Assembly: GCA_964247695.1 (NCBI GenBank)
Contig: CAXTVI010000007.1
Coordinates: 48,280 to 112,279, forward strand
DNA from: Lichenicoccus sp964247695
Lineage (GTDB): Bacteria; Pseudomonadota; Alphaproteobacteria; Acetobacterales; Acetobacteraceae
Direction of reading: 5' to 3'
Length of the DNA: 64,000 bases
Numbering within the stretch: the stretch's first letter is position 1; each line of letters opens with the position of its first letter. Both the position numbers and the translations under genes were made by a program. The notes below the pieces were generated by a model. It searched no databases. It had not been told where the DNA came from and worked only from the letters and a program-made list of their open reading frames with translations. This document shows, one piece after another, positions 62,276-64,000 of this stretch.

Positions 62276-64000
62276 ATGTTGCTTCTGGATGAGCTTGCGG
62301 CGCGCGAACCTGGGGCGCAGATCCCGACGCGCCTGGTGCCGCAGGTGCTTGAGGAGACGGCCCAGGCCTACCCGGGACGCATCGCGGTGGATTTCCTGGG
62401 ACGGCGCCTCGACTACAGAACGCTCGCGAGCCTCGTCGACCGTGCCGCACGGGGATTGCAGGATCTCGGCCTGACACCGGGCGAGCGTGTCGGCCTGTGC
62501 CTGCCGAACTCGCCGTATTTCGTGATCTTCTATTTTGCGATCATGCAGGCCGGCGGCATCGTGGTAAATTACAACCCGCTCTATTCGGAGCCGGAGCTGT
62601 GCACCCAGGTGATCGATTCCGGCACCACGATGATGGTGGTGCCGGATATCGCCGCCATCCACGACAAGGTGGTCGCGGTGGCGGCCCGCACCGGGCTGCG
62701 CCGGCTGATCCTGTGCCCGCTGGCCGATGTCATGCCGTGGGTGAAGGGCCGGCTGTTCCGCCTGCTCAAGCGGCGTGAACTCGTGCGGCCCGGTTCGAGC
62801 GCCCTGCACGTCACGTTCGCACGTCTCATCGCCAATGCCGGCCAACCGCATCCGGTGCCGGCCGACCCGCATGACGTGGCGCTGCTGCAATATACCGGTG
62901 GCACCACCGGCATCCCGAAGGGCGCCGCCCTGACCCACGCGAACCTGACGGCGAATACCGCACAGGAGATCCTGGTGATCGGCGGCGAGCAGGTGCGCGA
63001 AGGGGGTGTGCGCGTGCTTGGCGTGCTGCCGCTTTTCCACGTGTTCGCGCTGACCTCGGTGCTGAACTTCGCCATCGCGACCGGGGCGGCGATGATCCTG
63101 CTGCCGCGCTACGAGATGAAGTCGCTGCTGCGCACCATCCGGCGCACCCGCCCGACCATGTTCCCGGCGGTGCCGACGCTCTACAACGCGATCAGCGGGG
63201 CGGTCGAAGGCGGTTCGAAACGCCAGGCGAAGGCGATGCGGTCGATCCGGACCTGCGTGTCCGGCGGTGCGCCGCTGCCTGCCGAGGTGAAGCAGCGCTT
63301 CGAGGCGCTCACCGGCTGCCACGTGGTCGAGGGCTACGGCCTCAGCGAGACGTCGCCGGTGCTCACCTGCAACCCGATCGGAGACTTCATGCCAGGCTCC
63401 GGGGGCAAGCCGGGCTCGGCGGGGCTGCCGCTGGAGGGGACGATCATCGAGATCCGAGACCTGGAAGACCCGACCCGTGTGCTCGGTGTGGGCGAACGCG
63501 GCGAGGTCTGCGCGCGCGGCCCGCAGGTCATGCGGGGCTACTGGCAGCGTCCCGAGGAGACCGCGGCGATCATGGTGGACGGCGCGCTGCGCACCGGCGA
63601 TGTCGGCTATCTGGATGCGGACGGCTACCTGTTCCTGGTCGATCGCATCAAGGACCTGATCCTGTGCAGCGGCTACAACGTCTATCCGCGCACCATCGAG
63701 GAGGCGCTCTACACGCATCCCGGCGTACTCGAGGCGACGGTGATCGGCGTGCCGGACTCGCATCGCGGCGAGGCCCCGAAGGCCTTCGTGGCGCTCCGCC
63801 CGGATGCCGCGGTGACGGTGCCGGAACTCAGCGCGCACCTCGCGCCGCTGCTGTCCAGGATCGAGATGCCGCGCGAGATCGAGATCCGTGAGGCCCTGCC
63901 GCGCACCATGGTCGGCAAGCTGTCCAAGAAGGAGCTGGTCGCCGAGGAGTCCGCACGTCGCGCAGCAGCGGCAGGCCTCGCCCGGGACCGCGCCGCCTAG
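62276..64000 (+). CDS. fadD: Long-chain fatty acid-CoA ligase
   Basis: Activates fatty acids to acyl-CoA through an acyl-adenylate. The 574-residue protein has the AMP-binding loop YTGGTTGIPKG at 206-216, VVEGYGLSETSPV, YLDADGYLFLVDRIKDLI (hinge), and the C-terminal catalytic Lys in TMVGKLSKKEL. It ends with TAG exactly at base 64000, so it is complete. Together with the porin upstream it would feed the divergent beta-oxidation operon. Chain length preference is not evident. Confidence 0.94.
   Translation: MLLLDELAAREPGAQIPTRLVPQVLEETAQAYPGRIAVDFLGRRLDYRTLASLVDRAARGLQDLGLTPGERVGLCLPNSPYFVIFYFAIMQAGGIVVNYNPLYSEPELCTQVIDSGTTMMVVPDIAAIHDKVVAVAARTGLRRLILCPLADVMPWVKGRLFRLLKRRELVRPGSSALHVTFARLIANAGQPHPVPADPHDVALLQYTGGTTGIPKGAALTHANLTANTAQEILVIGGEQVREGGVRVLGVLPLFHVFALTSVLNFAIATGAAMILLPRYEMKSLLRTIRRTRPTMFPAVPTLYNAISGAVEGGSKRQAKAMRSIRTCVSGGAPLPAEVKQRFEALTGCHVVEGYGLSETSPVLTCNPIGDFMPGSGGKPGSAGLPLEGTIIEIRDLEDPTRVLGVGERGEVCARGPQVMRGYWQRPEETAAIMVDGALRTGDVGYLDADGYLFLVDRIKDLILCSGYNVYPRTIEEALYTHPGVLEATVIGVPDSHRGEAPKAFVALRPDAAVTVPELSAHLAPLLSRIEMPREIEIREALPRTMVGKLSKKELVAEESARRAAAAGLARDRAA

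Overview
The window is GC-rich, densely coded bacterial chromosome that looks like an alphaproteobacterium, most likely Acetobacteraceae/Rhodospirillales. The grounds are the order trpB-trpA-accD-folC, a short C-terminal-only HPr kinase followed by rapZ, a mannose-type EIIA, HPr and enzyme I with no sugar permease, and a Zur/Znu locus. It reads as ordinary core chromosome: I see no transposase, integrase, phage gene, CRISPR array, rRNA or tRNA. It contains one 100-N scaffold gap, inside folC.

Layout. 1-2.4 kb (-): the N-terminal part of rho with a long leader, then corA and a small secreted protein. 2.5-9.5 kb (+): trpBA-accD-folC, a Gfo/Idh/MocA oxidoreductase and a nucleoside hydrolase. 9.5-13.5 kb: zur plus an unknown protein (-), divergent from znuA-znuC-znuB (+) across a clear Zur-box palindrome. 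14.1-18.1 kb (+): hprK-rapZ-EIIA-HPr-EI, a regulatory PTS. 18.2-23.1 kb: a small lipoprotein, purH, an aminotransferase, a LolA-like carrier, a class-I glutamine amidotransferase and a CsbD stress protein. 23.2-25.4 kb: rsmI divergent from an LpoA-like lipoprotein, the same pairing as in E. coli. 26.0-31.9 kb (-): fabI-aroC-(DUF374::waaA fusion)-lpxK-lpxL, an envelope operon. 32-38.4 kb: pdxH and a Usp protein (+), then an unknown PLP-fold protein, kup and a histidine phosphatase (-). 38.6-43.4 kb (+): rfbB-rfbA-rfbC-rfbD, a glycosyltransferase and a membrane protein. 43.4-50.4 kb: MATE, RluA-type synthase and Fsr-type MFS (-), then a DHA2-type MFS, pepT and an SDR (+). 50.5-53.2 kb: a small Q/G-rich protein and a hybrid histidine kinase. 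53.2-64 kb: a fatty-acid degradation locus.

The last region is the most coherent pathway. On the minus strand fadA-fadB-acyl-CoA dehydrogenase-SCP2-hotdog thioesterase-nitronate monooxygenase-MerR regulator are packed with overlaps or short gaps. A FadL-type outer-membrane porin and an acyl-CoA ligase diverge from them. Import, activation, beta-oxidation and a GnyR/LiuR-like regulator therefore sit together.

Genes are tightly coupled throughout. Start and stop codons repeatedly overlap as ATGA, and also as GTGA (trpBA), TTGA (rfbCD) and apparently CTGA (fsr-rluA). No clearly new multi-gene system is evident. The items most worth a second look are the DUF374::WaaA fusion, the RluA gene with no canonical start, the PLP-fold protein upstream of kup, the possible ADP-ribosyltransferase-fold protein behind zur, and the false gap in folC.
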